Notes: generated by a model from the sequence alone, not told the origin. Counted from the stretch's first letter, positions 1-9,079 are shown. The stretch: 64,000 nt of DNA from CAIZQW01 sp942493055 (GCA_942493055.1 OW818680.1:4030001-4094000), one strand, 5' to 3'. Made by a program: numbers and translations.

Positions 1-450
1 GCCCTGCAACTCGGCCTCGATGCGGTTGAGGCGGAGATCGAGCCCGCCGGGAAAGTCGCTTATGTCAAAAAGCTACGCGCGGAAGGCACGCACGTGGCGA
101 TGGCCGGCGATGGCATCAACGACGCGCCCGCGCTCAGCGAAGCGGACGTCGGCATCGCCATGGGCACCGGCACTGACGTGGCCATGCAAAGCGCCGGCAT
201 CACCCTCGTGAAAGGTGACCTGCTCGGTATTGCCAAGGCCATCCGCCTGAGCAGAGCCACGATGAGCAACATCCGGCAGAATCTGATCTTCGCCTTTCTC
301 TACAACGCGCTGGGCATTCCCATCGCGGCGGGTGTGCTTTACCCGTTCTTGGGTCTGCTGCTCAGCCCTGTCATTGCCGGTGCCGCGATGAGCCTGAGTT
401 CCGTCTCGGTCATCACCAATGCGCTGCGGCTGCGGAACGTGAGACTGTGA
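1..450 (+). CDS. Copper-type P1B ATPase, C-terminal fragment
   Basis: The reading frame is open from the first base, so the 5' part of the gene lies outside the window; about 149 residues remain. The hinge motif GDGINDAPAL of P-type ATPases is present, followed by the conserved ADVGIAMGTGTDVA segment and the last two membrane helices. Those helices carry YN with a following proline (FLYNALGIP) and a late MSLSS motif, the residues that distinguish copper/silver-exporting P1B-1 pumps from zinc/cadmium types. The likely role is ATP-driven export of Cu(I) across the inner membrane. The metal assignment follows family knowledge applied to these helix residues; the N-terminal metal-binding domains cannot be seen. 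About 100 bp separate it from the next operon. Confidence 0.9.
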   Translation, partial: ALQLGLDAVEAEIEPAGKVAYVKKLRAEGTHVAMAGDGINDAPALSEADVGIAMGTGTDVAMQSAGITLVKGDLLGIAKAIRLSRATMSNIRQNLIFAFLYNALGIPIAAGVLYPFLGLLLSPVIAGAAMSLSSVSVITNALRLRNVRL

Positions 451-554
451 TTTGGGGTAGGGTTATGCCCCATAGATATAGATCCATTCCTGCTGTATTA
501 TCACAAGTAAAAAGTGATCGTCATTGAGCGACCATCGAACGTGAAAGGAATACT

Positions 555-1340
555 ATGTTAATCAAAGCCAAAGCACTCACGGGTTACAAATTAAACTGCC
601 TCGACGGGGAAATAGGGAGGGTCAAGGAATTCTATTTCGATGACCTGCACTGGACGATCCGCTACCTGGTCGCCGACACGGGCAACTGGCTCATGGGCCG
701 GCAGGTGCTGATCTCCCCGCATGCGCTCAAGGCCGTGCTTCGAGACGAGCAGCAGATCGCAGTCGATTTAACCCAAAAGCAGATTGAGGACAGCCCCTCG
801 TGGGAAAGTGACAAGCCTGTCTCGCGACAATTCGAGGTGGACTACCATGGGTATTACGGCTATCCGATGTATTGGGGTGGCCCCTACATGTGGGGCGCTT
901 ATCCCTACATCGAGCATGCTCGCGGAGATGGCAAGGGACTTTCTCCAGACGCGAAGGGGTGGGATGCCCATTTACGTAGCACGTATGCAGTGAGCGGGTA
1001 TCACATGGAAGCCGCAGACGGCCCGATGGGGCACGTCGAGGATTTCATCATTGATGACGAGACGTGGGCGATTCGTTATTTGGTGGTCGCCACCCGAAAC
1101 TGGTGGCCTGGGAAAAAGGTTCTGGTTTCACCGCAATGGATCGAGCGCGTGAGTTGGAATGAGTCGAAAGTCTTTGTCTCGCTTTCCCGCAGGACCATCC
1201 AGCAGTCACCGGAATACACGGAAGAGTCGCTCCTCACGCGCGAGTACGAGACCCGGCTACATGGACACTACAACCGCGAAGGCTACTGGGTCGATGAAGC
1301 GGGCACCACCGGCAATCCCACGGGCAACCGTGGTGCATAA
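555..1340 (+). CDS. Double PRC-barrel domain protein
   Basis: A 261-residue soluble protein with two copies of a PRC-barrel-like unit, roughly residues 3-80 and 145-225. Both contain the pattern G-x-V-x-(E/D)-F-x-(F/I)-D-D-x-x-W-x-I-R-Y-L-V followed by a tryptophan-rich turn and a (K/Q)VL(I/V)SP strand. The linker is rich in Tyr, Gly and Trp (about residues 95-120). PRC-barrels occur in photosynthetic reaction centre H subunits, RimM and many stress-induced proteins of unknown role. It opens a five-gene operon with intergenic gaps of 15-34 bp; AAAGGA about 7 bp before the ATG is the ribosome-binding site. No signal peptide is seen. The precise function is unknown; the neighbours suggest a general stress role. 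Confidence 0.85.
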   Translation: MLIKAKALTGYKLNCLDGEIGRVKEFYFDDLHWTIRYLVADTGNWLMGRQVLISPHALKAVLRDEQQIAVDLTQKQIEDSPSWESDKPVSRQFEVDYHGYYGYPMYWGGPYMWGAYPYIEHARGDGKGLSPDAKGWDAHLRSTYAVSGYHMEAADGPMGHVEDFIIDDETWAIRYLVVATRNWWPGKKVLVSPQWIERVSWNESKVFVSLSRRTIQQSPEYTEESLLTREYETRLHGHYNREGYWVDEAGTTGNPTGNRGA

Positions 1341-1374
1341 AAGTTCATAACCAACAGGCATTTGGAGTATCATT

Positions 1375-1785
1375 ATGTTCACTATGAATACGAATCCGAG
1401 CAACAAAGGCGCTATAACCGATAATTTCATCGGAATTGGCGCCGTTACCCGCAGGATGGTGCGGGAGCGTGCTGTTGAATTGGCCATTATCAACGGCCGT
1501 TTCGCACAGGACGTCTCGAAAGCCGATTGGGAGCAAGCCAGACGGGAATTGTCGGGTGGGCCGGATGCCGACCCCAGGGAAGCCGTCCTTGAATCGGTAC
1601 CCGAATCTGAAGGTTGGAATATCGTGCCCGGCTCGGACGGATTCCAAGTCCCGGAGTTTCCCGGCGATGAAGACGAAGATGACGAGGGGCGAAGCCAAAC
1701 GACGCAGCTTGTTGAACAAGGTGTCGCGGAAGCCGAGCACGACCAAATGCTGCAAGCCGCCAGAGAATCCGCAAAAGAGGATTAA
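1375..1785 (+). CDS. DUF2934-like small protein
   Basis: A 136-residue protein. Residues about 20-55 carry an R-x-R-A-x-E-L-A---G-R---D---A-D-W-x-x-A-x-x-E-L helix-turn-helix-like pattern typical of the DUF2934 family, which is common in environmental bacteria and often linked to stress genes. The remainder is acidic, with a D/E-rich patch near residues 95-105, and looks disordered. GGAG lies 7 bp before the chosen ATG; a second in-frame ATG three codons later is possible. It lies between the PRC-barrel and HPF-like genes in the same operon. The family match is by pattern only and no biochemical function can be given. Confidence 0.7.
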   Translation: MFTMNTNPSNKGAITDNFIGIGAVTRRMVRERAVELAIINGRFAQDVSKADWEQARRELSGGPDADPREAVLESVPESEGWNIVPGSDGFQVPEFPGDEDEDDEGRSQTTQLVEQGVAEAEHDQMLQAARESAKED

Positions 1786-1800
1786 ACACAGGAGAAAATC

Positions 1801-2115
1801 TTGAAAATACAGATCAACGCAGACCACACAATCGAGGGACACGAAGTCATGGCCCGACATGCCGAAACCGTGGTGGAAAACACGCTTGGGCACCTCTCGG
1901 ACCATGTGAGCCGGATCGAAGTTCATCTCAGCGACGAGAACGGAGAGAAAAGCGGGGGGCATGACAAACGCTGCATGATGGAAGCGCGCCCCGAAGGTCA
2001 CCAGCCCGTGGCGGTCACGCATGAGGCGGAGACCCTTCATCAGGCTATCGAAGGGGCCGCCCACAAGCTCAAGCACGCGCTCGATCACACCCTGGGACGG
2101 CTGCACGATCATTAA
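1801..2115 (+). CDS. HPF/RaiA-like ribosome-associated protein
   Basis: A 104-residue protein resembling the ribosome hibernation promoting factor/YfiA fold: an N-terminal strand (KIQINADHTI), a long helix with the AxxxVVENTLGHLSDHVSRIEVHLSDEN pattern seen in HPF-like proteins, a central strand carrying basic residues, and a C-terminal amphipathic helix (DALxHTLGRL-like). It lacks the C-terminal dimerisation domain of long HPF. The start is TTG, chosen because AGGAG sits 6 bp upstream at 1790-1794 and no upstream ATG fits. Family members bind the 30S decoding region and silence ribosomes in stationary phase; some shortened homologues have lost this. It is in the operon with PRC-barrel, DUF2934-like, cardiolipin synthase and glucan phosphorylase genes. 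Confidence 0.75.
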   Translation: MKIQINADHTIEGHEVMARHAETVVENTLGHLSDHVSRIEVHLSDENGEKSGGHDKRCMMEARPEGHQPVAVTHEAETLHQAIEGAAHKLKHALDHTLGRLHDH

Positions 2116-2135
2116 CGTGGAGCGAGGGGAGCCGT

Positions 2136-3362
2136 ATGTCACAAGTTACACGACGTTTTCGAAGGTTGTGTCGGACAGACCCGTCCGTGTGCGGGTACGG
2201 CCTTCTCCCCGGCAACCGGGTGAGCCTGCTACAGAACGGAGCAGCTTATTTCCCCGCCCTTGAAGCGGCCTTCGACCGGGCCCGGTATGAAATCTACCTT
2301 GAGACGTATATTTACGAAGACGATGCCGTCGGACAGCGGATTGCGAATGCGCTGGCACGGGCGGCGCGCCGCGGCGTGTCCGTCCATGTGCTGATCGACG
2401 GCTACGGCTCCAAGAATCTGGCGCGGAGCATGCTGGACGGCTTGCGCGCAAGCGGTGTGAAAGCACTTATCTTCCGGCCCCACGTATCTCCGTGGACGTT
2501 TCGGCGCGGGCGCCTGCGCCGGATGCACAGAAAAGTCGTGGTGGTGGACCGGGCGATCGCCTTTGTCGGCGGGATCAATATTGTCGTCGACAGCGCGACC
2601 GACATGCCGCCCCGCTACGACTTCGCCGTGGCCGTGGAAGGGCCGCTGGTTGACGTGATCCGCCTGTCGGCTCAGCGGCTGTGGTCAGCTGTGTCGTGGA
2701 AGCGTTTCCGCAAAAGGGAGATCCAGGGCGGGACACTCCCGGCTTCGGGTTTTACAGGCGGGGACACGCATGCCGCTTTCTTGAGGAGAGACAATTTCCA
2801 CCATCGCCGTGACATTGAGGCGGCGTATCTGCAGGCGATCAGACAGGCGCGATCTGAAATCATTCTGGCTCATGCCTATTTCTTGCCCGGGCTTTCTTTC
2901 CGCCAGGCGCTGATGCGTGCGGCCGCGCGCGGCGTGCGGGTAATTTTATTGCTGCAAGGCAAGGTGGAATATCCGCTCGAATATTATGCGTCACGGGCGT
3001 TGTACGGCAACCTGCTCAATGCAGGAATTGAGATTTACGAGTACCGCGCGAGTTTCCTCCACGCAAAAGTGGCCGTGATTGACGGGCATTGGGCGACCGT
3101 GGGGTCTTCGAATATCGATCCGTTCAGCCTGCTGCTTTCCATGGAGGCGAATGTGATCATTGACGACGAGACCTTCGGCGCGGCCTTGGCGCAAAACCTG
3201 AAGAATACCGGGGTGACTGACGGATGCCGGATCCTGGCGGACAACTGGAAACAGCAGTCTGCGGGGTTACGGTTCATCAGTTGGTTCAGTTACGGCCTGC
3301 TGCGATTCATGCAGGGAATCAGCGGGTATGCGCGCATCAAGGGACATATCGAAAACGAATGA
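2136..3362 (+). CDS. cls: Cardiolipin synthase, phospholipase D family
   Basis: A 408-residue phospholipase D superfamily protein with both HKD catalytic motifs: H131-x-K133-x4-D138 with a following GGIN, and H309-x-K311-x4-D316 with a following GSSN. The length and the absence of N-terminal transmembrane helices resemble ClsB/ClsC-type enzymes rather than the longer ClsA. Expected reaction: transfer of a phosphatidyl group to phosphatidylglycerol or glycerol to make cardiolipin at the cytoplasmic membrane. The GAGGGGA ribosome-binding site at about 2124-2130 supports the start. It is the fourth gene of the 555-5941 operon, where a membrane-remodelling enzyme fits a stationary-phase or stress programme. 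Confidence 0.9.
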   Translation: MSQVTRRFRRLCRTDPSVCGYGLLPGNRVSLLQNGAAYFPALEAAFDRARYEIYLETYIYEDDAVGQRIANALARAARRGVSVHVLIDGYGSKNLARSMLDGLRASGVKALIFRPHVSPWTFRRGRLRRMHRKVVVVDRAIAFVGGINIVVDSATDMPPRYDFAVAVEGPLVDVIRLSAQRLWSAVSWKRFRKREIQGGTLPASGFTGGDTHAAFLRRDNFHHRRDIEAAYLQAIRQARSEIILAHAYFLPGLSFRQALMRAAARGVRVILLLQGKVEYPLEYYASRALYGNLLNAGIEIYEYRASFLHAKVAVIDGHWATVGSSNIDPFSLLLSMEANVIIDDETFGAALAQNLKNTGVTDGCRILADNWKQQSAGLRFISWFSYGLLRFMQGISGYARIKGHIENE

Positions 3363-3391
3363 GCGCCGGCTCAGGGCTTAAAGGAGAAAAC

Positions 3392-5941
3392 ATGCACAAA
3401 CAGATGCCAGTCATTAAACCGCTCTACAACATATTGCCAACAGACATCCAGGGTCTCGATTATCTGACGGAACTGGCTCTGGATATGGCCTGGTCATGGA
3501 ATCACGCCACCGATGAGGTGTGGCGGCAACTCGACCCGGTCCTGTGGGGTCTGACGCACCATCCCTGGGATGTTTTGCAGACGGTCTCTCGGCAGAAGAT
3601 TCAGGATGTGATGGCCGATCCGGCTTTTCGCAAGAGGATCAACGACCTCGTGCTGGCTAAAAAACGTGAGGAGAAGAAGCCCGCGTGGTTTCAGCTGAAG
3701 CATCCGGAGACGCCATTGACCTGCGTTGCCTATTTCAGCATGGAATTCATGTTAAGCGAAGCGCTGCCGATCTATTCCGGAGGACTGGGAAATGTGGCTG
3801 GCGACCAGCTCAAAGCCGCCAGTGACCTGGGGGTGCCGGTGGTCGGCGTGGGACTGTTGTACCAGCAGGGCTATTTCCGTCAGGAGATCAACAAGAATGG
3901 CGAGCAACAGGCTCTTTACCCCTACAACGATCCCGGACAACTGCCGATCACGCCCTTGCGTAAGCCGAACGGCGAGTGGCTGCGGCTGGAGATCGCTCTG
4001 CCCGGTTACTCGGTGTGGCTGCGCACGTGGCAGGTGCAGGTCGGCAAGGTCAAGCTCTATCTGCTGGACAGCAATGACGCGGCGAACCTTCCCATTCACC
4101 GGGGAATCACCAGCGAACTGTACGGGGGCGGGCCGGAACTGCGGCTGAAACAGGAACTGCTGCTGGGGATCGGCGGGTGGCGGTTGCTCCGAGCGCTCGG
4201 CCTCCGTCCGGAAGTCTGTCATCTCAATGAGGGGCATGCCGCCTTCGCGGTATTGGAGCGCGCCCGGACATTCATGGAGGAGAGCGGCCAGCCCTTCCCT
4301 GTTGCGCTCGCCGTCACGCGCGCGGGGAACCTCTTCACGACGCATACGGCGGTGAACGACGGGTTCGATCTTTTTGCCCCGGCGCTCATCGAGCAATACC
4401 TCGGCGGATATAGCGAAAAGAAACTCGGACTGCCGCTCCGCGATTTGCTGGCCTTGGGCCGCCGGAATCCAGGCGATGCATCGGAAAGTTTCAACATGGC
4501 CTATCTGGCGTTGCGCGGGAGCGGTGCCGTGAACGGCGTGAGCCGTCTGCACGGACACGTCAGCCAGCGCCTCTTCGGGCCGCTCTTCCCGGATTGGCCG
4601 AAGGGCGAAGTGCCTATCGGACACGTGACCAACGGTGTCCACATGCCGACCTGGGATTCGGCGGCGGCCGACGAGCTTTGGACCGAAGCCTGCGGAAAGG
4701 AGCGCTGGCTCGGCAGGACGACGGAGTCCCTGGAGCAGGACATCCGCCGCATCCCGGATGCCCGTCTCTGGCAGTTCCGTGCGGCCGCCAGCCAGCCGCT
4801 CATCGACTACGCCCGCCAGCGTCTGGTCCGGCACTATGTTGCTGCTGGCGCGTCGCCCGATGCGATCGAGGAAGCGAGGCATCTCTTTAGCCCCCATGTA
4901 CTGACGCTGGGTTTTGCACGGCGCTTTGTGTCCTACAAAAGACCGAATCTGTTGCTGCACGACCCGGAACGCCTGCTGCGCCTGCTCTCCAATCCTCAAC
5001 GCCCGGTACAACTCGTCATTGCTGGCAAAGCCCACCCGGCGGACGAAGGCGGAAAGGCCTTGATTCAGGAGTGGGTCCGTTTTATCCGCCAGCCCGCAGT
5101 CCGTCCCCATGCGATCTTTCTGAGCGATTACAACATGCTGATGAGCGAGCATCTGGTGCAGGGGGTCGATGTCTGGATCAACACCCCGCGGCGGCCGTGG
5201 GAGGCGTGCGGGACCAGCGGCATGAAGGTGCTGGTCAACGGAGGGCTCAACCTCTCGGAGTTGGACGGCTGGTGGGCTGAGGCCTACACGCCGGATGTGG
5301 GCTGGGCCTTGGGCGACGGGAAAGAGCACGACGACGATCCGGCCTGGGACGCTGCCGAAGCCGAGCAACTGTACAACCTGCTGGAACGGGAGGTGATTCC
5401 GGAGTTCTATGACCGCGACGAAGAGGGGGTTCCCAGGGCCTGGGTGGCACGGATGCGGGAAAGCATGGCGCGGCTGACGCCCCTCTTCTCCGCCGACCGC
5501 GCGGTGCGCGAGTACACCGAACTGCACTACCTCCCGGCTGCAGCAGCCTACCGTTCGCGCCAGGCCAACAACTGCACGCTCGGCAAGCATATCGTCGAGT
5601 GGCGAGACGGACTGGAAAAAAAATGGGACGCCCTGCACTTCGATAACGTGCAGATAGAGACGCGGGGCGGACAGCACGTCTTTGAGGTCAAGGTCTGTCT
5701 CAGCGGCCTCGACCCCTCGGCGGTGCGGGTTGAGCTATACGCAGAAGGCGTGAAGGACGGCGTCCCGTTGCGGCAGGAGATCATGCGCGTCCACCCGCTG
5801 GCTGACGCGGCGGGCTGCTATGTCTATACAGGAAGCGTGTCCGCAGAGCGGCCTCCGGCAGACTATACGGCACGTCTGATCCCGCAGTGCGACGGCGTCG
5901 CAATCCCGCTGGAAGAAGAGAGGATCCTGTGGCAGCGGTAA
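3392..5941 (+). CDS. glgP: Alpha-glucan phosphorylase (GT35)
   Basis: An 849-residue glycogen/alpha-glucan phosphorylase of the DUF3417-containing type. The DUF3417-like region lies at about residues 15-125, followed by the phosphorylase domain with YFSMEF, GGLGNVAGDQLKAASDLGVP and the pyridoxal-phosphate motif EACGTSGMK, in which K612 is the predicted Schiff-base lysine. It releases glucose-1-phosphate from storage glucan using phosphate, in the cytoplasm. The ATG at 3392 was preferred to an in-frame codon 56 residues upstream because AAGGAG lies 6 bp before it and the upstream stretch overlaps the cardiolipin synthase gene. It is the last gene of the operon and converges with the glycosyltransferase gene at 6156. 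Confidence 0.95.
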   Translation: MHKQMPVIKPLYNILPTDIQGLDYLTELALDMAWSWNHATDEVWRQLDPVLWGLTHHPWDVLQTVSRQKIQDVMADPAFRKRINDLVLAKKREEKKPAWFQLKHPETPLTCVAYFSMEFMLSEALPIYSGGLGNVAGDQLKAASDLGVPVVGVGLLYQQGYFRQEINKNGEQQALYPYNDPGQLPITPLRKPNGEWLRLEIALPGYSVWLRTWQVQVGKVKLYLLDSNDAANLPIHRGITSELYGGGPELRLKQELLLGIGGWRLLRALGLRPEVCHLNEGHAAFAVLERARTFMEESGQPFPVALAVTRAGNLFTTHTAVNDGFDLFAPALIEQYLGGYSEKKLGLPLRDLLALGRRNPGDASESFNMAYLALRGSGAVNGVSRLHGHVSQRLFGPLFPDWPKGEVPIGHVTNGVHMPTWDSAAADELWTEACGKERWLGRTTESLEQDIRRIPDARLWQFRAAASQPLIDYARQRLVRHYVAAGASPDAIEEARHLFSPHVLTLGFARRFVSYKRPNLLLHDPERLLRLLSNPQRPVQLVIAGKAHPADEGGKALIQEWVRFIRQPAVRPHAIFLSDYNMLMSEHLVQGVDVWINTPRRPWEACGTSGMKVLVNGGLNLSELDGWWAEAYTPDVGWALGDGKEHDDDPAWDAAEAEQLYNLLEREVIPEFYDRDEEGVPRAWVARMRESMARLTPLFSADRAVREYTELHYLPAAAAYRSRQANNCTLGKHIVEWRDGLEKKWDALHFDNVQIETRGGQHVFEVKVCLSGLDPSAVRVELYAEGVKDGVPLRQEIMRVHPLADAAGCYVYTGSVSAERPPADYTARLIPQCDGVAIPLEEERILWQR

Positions 5942-6050
5942 TCCGGAGGTTCTTAACGCTTAAGTTACCGACAAGCCCGCTGCCCAGGGCGGGGCAGTGG
6001 CAGTTGGCAGTGAATCCCCAGGAACAAACCGAGGAGTAACTTTTTGCATC

Positions 6051-6139
6051 GAATGACACGAACCACACGAATGAATACGAACATCGAACATCCAACATCG
6101 AACGTCCAACCTGAACCCTGAACCCCGAACCCTGACCCC
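6051..6139. repeat. Dispersed low-complexity repeat (ACACGAA and GAACxTC types)
   Basis: The gap between the convergent phosphorylase and glycosyltransferase genes holds two repetitive strings. The first (6051-6082) repeats ACACGAAxx; the second (6079-6139) repeats GAACATC, CCAAC and GAACCCTG units. Related strings recur at 29487-29519 and 50241-50271 (CACGAA or CACAAAG type) and at 15306-15345 and 41690-41760 (AACGxTxAAC type). No ORF with coding character is present. Confidence 0.7.
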
Positions 6140-6155
6140 AAATTACAGGCAAGGC

Positions 6156-7349
6156 TTACGTGGACCGGGTTCCGAGCAGGGTCTCAAGGATCGTATAGGC
6201 TGCCTGCGGCTGTGCCAGTTGCTTCATCCGCTCCCGCATGGCTGCAAGGCGCTGCGGTTCGCGCAACAGCAGATCCACCTTGTACGGAAGCGTGACGACA
6301 TCGGTCGGGCTCACGGCCACGCCCTCTTCGAGCATGCTTGCGGCATTGATCTCTTCCTGTCCCGGGATCGGGTTGAGGAGGATCATGGGTAGGGCGCTCG
6401 CCAGGGCTTCCGAGATCGTAAGTCCGCCAGGCTTGCCAATAAACAGGTCGGCGACCGCCATCCATTCGTGCATATCAGCGGTGTAAGGCAGCGCCGTGAA
6501 CTTCAGATGCGCCGGCGCGCCTTCCGTCGCGTGCACGACTTCGGCCAGGAGCTCCTCGTTCTTTCCGCAAAGGGCCACGATCTGGGCGGGCTGTTCCATC
6601 TGCAGGAGGGCGCGAAGGGCCACGATGCTCGAGTCCATGCCGAAGGTTCCAGCCGAGAGCAGGACAACGGGCAGCGAGGGGTCGAGGGCGAATTTTCTTC
6701 GAAGCGCCTCGTGATCCATGCGCTGTGAAAACGCCGGATGAATCGGGATGCCCGACACGGTGATGCGATCATCCGGAAACCCGATCTGGCGCAGGTAATA
6801 GGCTGATTCATCGGTGGGCACAAAATAGTGTTCAAACTGATGGCATAACCACAAGGCGTGGACATGTAAATCGGTCACGACAACGGCATGCCGCGTGGAG
6901 AGCTGCTCATGTTGCAGCATGTAGGAGACGATATCGGAGGCCAGGAAATGCGTGCAGATCGTGATGTCGGGAGCCTCGGCTTTCAGACACTCCATGAGCG
7001 GTTGCATCTGCGAGCGCTCCAGGGTGACGCGAAATGTTTCGCCCTTCCACGGCGTATCGCTCTTATCGTACCACCAGCCCCAAAGCGACGGTGTCTTGCT
7101 GACCATCTGTTTGTACAGGTCTGAGTAGAGTTCTCCGAGCAGGGCTGAGCCATACTCCAGCACGTCGATGTGCCGCACCGAGGCGATGCCGGGAAAGTTT
7201 GCCGCCGCCATCTCCAGCGCTTCGCCTGCGCGCGTGTGGCCGCTTCCGGAACTGGCCGAGAGAATGATGAGCTTGGCTCCCCGGTTCGCGGGGGTCATCG
7301 TAATGGCATCAGGGGTCGACGCCTGCTGCTGAGTGGTGTCACTGTTCAT
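6156..7349 (-). CDS. MGDG-synthase-like glycosyltransferase (GT28 fold)
   Basis: A 397-residue protein with an N-terminal MGDG_synth-type domain (about residues 25-190) opening with LSASSGSGHTRAGEAL, the glycine-rich motif of diacylglycerol glucosyl/galactosyltransferases, and a GT28 C-terminal domain (about 230-385) with the sugar-nucleotide site KPGGLTISEALASALP followed by PGQEEINA. Family members (UgtP, MGDG synthase) transfer glucose or galactose from the UDP-sugar to diacylglycerol at the inner membrane face. AAAAGGAG lies 6 bp before the ATG. It is downstream of the GH1 gene on the same strand with a repeat-filled 149 bp gap. The acceptor is inferred, not seen. Confidence 0.85.
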   Translation of the reverse strand: MNSDTTQQQASTPDAITMTPANRGAKLIILSASSGSGHTRAGEALEMAAANFPGIASVRHIDVLEYGSALLGELYSDLYKQMVSKTPSLWGWWYDKSDTPWKGETFRVTLERSQMQPLMECLKAEAPDITICTHFLASDIVSYMLQHEQLSTRHAVVVTDLHVHALWLCHQFEHYFVPTDESAYYLRQIGFPDDRITVSGIPIHPAFSQRMDHEALRRKFALDPSLPVVLLSAGTFGMDSSIVALRALLQMEQPAQIVALCGKNEELLAEVVHATEGAPAHLKFTALPYTADMHEWMAVADLFIGKPGGLTISEALASALPMILLNPIPGQEEINAASMLEEGVAVSPTDVVTLPYKVDLLLREPQRLAAMRERMKQLAQPQAAYTILETLLGTRST

Positions 7350-7407
7350 ACGTGTCTCCTTTTAACCTAAAAACGGTAGTTCGTTCTCGTCATTCGCCCT
7401 AAGTAAC

Positions 7408-7518
7408 CAGTTATCAGTCATCAGTGATCAGTGGGTTTCGCACCACAAGGTGATGTCGATGTATACGCAAATGTCGTTTGCATTCAACTGATTACCGATT
7501 ACTGATCACTGATAACTG
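7408..7518. repeat. Imperfect inverted repeat of ATCAGTGATCAGT type
   Basis: Left arm 7408-7432 and right arm 7497-7518 are near reverse complements, both built of short CAGT/ATCA units. The right arm contains the stop codon and last codons of the GH1 gene (ending ISDQ), so the repeat has replaced or invaded the 3' end of that gene. The spacer has no ORF. Confidence 0.7.
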
Positions 7519-8908
7519 CTCCTTTTACGTTTAAATGTCTAGCGTCCTCTGTTCCAAAGACTGTTGCGACGGCCTGGGGCGCATAGGCCTCGACCATTTC
7601 CTTTGTTAGCGCATTTTTCTGCGCGATTTCCGAGTACAGATACGCACTGCGGCGGGGCGCACGCTTGAGATCCGGGTCGTCGTGCTGAACAGCGACAAGA
7701 CCGAAGCGTTTCGCAAACCCTTCGCACCACTCGAAGTTATCCAGGAATGACCAGTGGAAGTAACCGAGGATCGGGATGTCTTCCCGAAGGGCCCGATGAA
7801 CCTGTGCCAGGTGCTCGACAATATAACCTGGCCGCTCTTCATCCGTATCGTCTGCGATGCCGTTCTCGGTGATGAGGATCGGCTTCCCGAACCGTTTCCA
7901 TACGGCGCGGATCGTACGATACAACCCCTCCGGATAGATCTGCCACCCCATCTGCGTCACCTTTATTCCTGCTGGCACCTGGCTGCCGTCGATCCAGTAC
8001 TGACAGCGCTTGCGGCGGTCAACTTTCAGGGACGCCCGCGTGTAGTAGTTGATGCCGCAATAATCGTAGGAGTTCCGGATCCCGGCAATGGCGGGCCCGC
8101 CATGGATCCAGTGCGGTTTTCCGGTGCTGATCGTATAATCCCACGCCTCAGAGGCCAGCCGTCGGGCGATGAAGACAGCGAAGCGCTCGTACCAGCCTGC
8201 GGGCCCCGGCGATTTCCAGGGTTCGATCCAGGGATACGCCATGGCGACACCCACCTTGGACAGGGTGCCGTCCGGCGCCAGCGGCTGCAGCGTGTGGATC
8301 AGGCGGTAGGCTCCCGCATGGGCGCGAAGATAGGCTCTGGATACGGCACGGTAGGCTCTGAACGAATGGCGCTGCGGCGGAAAAAGGCCCAGGAGATTGC
8401 CCATGATCGCCGGCACCATCGGTTCGTTCAGCGTCACCCAGTAATCGGGGAAGGCGCCCAACTCCTCGATCACGAAGGTCACGTAGCGCAGGAATTGGCT
8501 CACGGTATCCGGATTCTGCCAGTCGCCCTGGGCGGCGACCCAGTGCGGGAGCACCCAGTGGTGCAGGGTGAGGCAGATCTTGAAGTTGTGATGACGAAGG
8601 GATTGAAGGATCTTTCGATAATGCTCGATCGCGTCACGGTCGAAATGATCCTTCTGCGGTTCGACGCGGGCCCATTCGATACCGAGGCGGAACCCTTTGT
8701 AGGCCAGTTTCGCCATAAGGGCATGATCCTCTTCGTGGCGGTTCCAGTAATCCATGCAGCGGCCCGAGACCGTTTTGTCCACGATGAACCCCTTTTGCTC
8801 CCAAGCCCACCAGTCGGAAAATGCGTTGCCGCCCTCCACCTGGTGTCCTCCGGTTGAGGTGCCCCAGATGAAGTTTTCCGGAAAGTCCAGTCTGTCTCTT
8901 GGCACCAT
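7499..8908 (-). CDS. GH1 beta-glucosidase-type glycoside hydrolase
   Basis: A 469-residue glycoside hydrolase family 1 enzyme. The N-terminal FPENFIWGTSTGGHQVEGG signature, the acid/base motif TLNEP (E162) and the nucleophile motif ITENG (E348) are all present, as is the HWSFLDNFEW segment near the C-terminus. It should hydrolyse beta-linked glucosides, galactosides or related disaccharides by a retaining mechanism. No signal peptide is visible, so a cytoplasmic site is likely. I chose the ATG at 8908 over an upstream one at 9016 because AGGGAGGA lies 4-6 bp before it and the family fold begins directly. The last residues come from a dispersed repeat. Confidence 0.93.
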   Translation of the reverse strand: MVPRDRLDFPENFIWGTSTGGHQVEGGNAFSDWWAWEQKGFIVDKTVSGRCMDYWNRHEEDHALMAKLAYKGFRLGIEWARVEPQKDHFDRDAIEHYRKILQSLRHHNFKICLTLHHWVLPHWVAAQGDWQNPDTVSQFLRYVTFVIEELGAFPDYWVTLNEPMVPAIMGNLLGLFPPQRHSFRAYRAVSRAYLRAHAGAYRLIHTLQPLAPDGTLSKVGVAMAYPWIEPWKSPGPAGWYERFAVFIARRLASEAWDYTISTGKPHWIHGGPAIAGIRNSYDYCGINYYTRASLKVDRRKRCQYWIDGSQVPAGIKVTQMGWQIYPEGLYRTIRAVWKRFGKPILITENGIADDTDEERPGYIVEHLAQVHRALREDIPILGYFHWSFLDNFEWCEGFAKRFGLVAVQHDDPDLKRAPRRSAYLYSEIAQKNALTKEMVEAYAPQAVATVFGTEDARHLNVKGAVISDQ

Positions 8909-9079
8909 GCGTCCTCCCTTACTCGCTTGATGGGGAACAGTGTACTGCGCGCGCTGCCCTTTCGCTATGGGGTGTAACCCTGCTGCGGAATAATTAGAAA
9001 GATAGTGCCAACCCATGACTTGCGGAAGGGTGGTAATTATGGTACTTTCAAAACATAATATTCACTGAGGAAGTCTTTC

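Noticed and set aside
3752..5677. 641-residue frame on the minus strand opposite glgP
   Set aside because: It is antisense to a clearly conserved phosphorylase, with no ribosome-binding site and Arg/Pro-rich composition typical of a shadow frame.
7754..8857. 367-residue frame opposite GH1
   Set aside because: Antisense to an intact GH1 with catalytic residues; no start signal.
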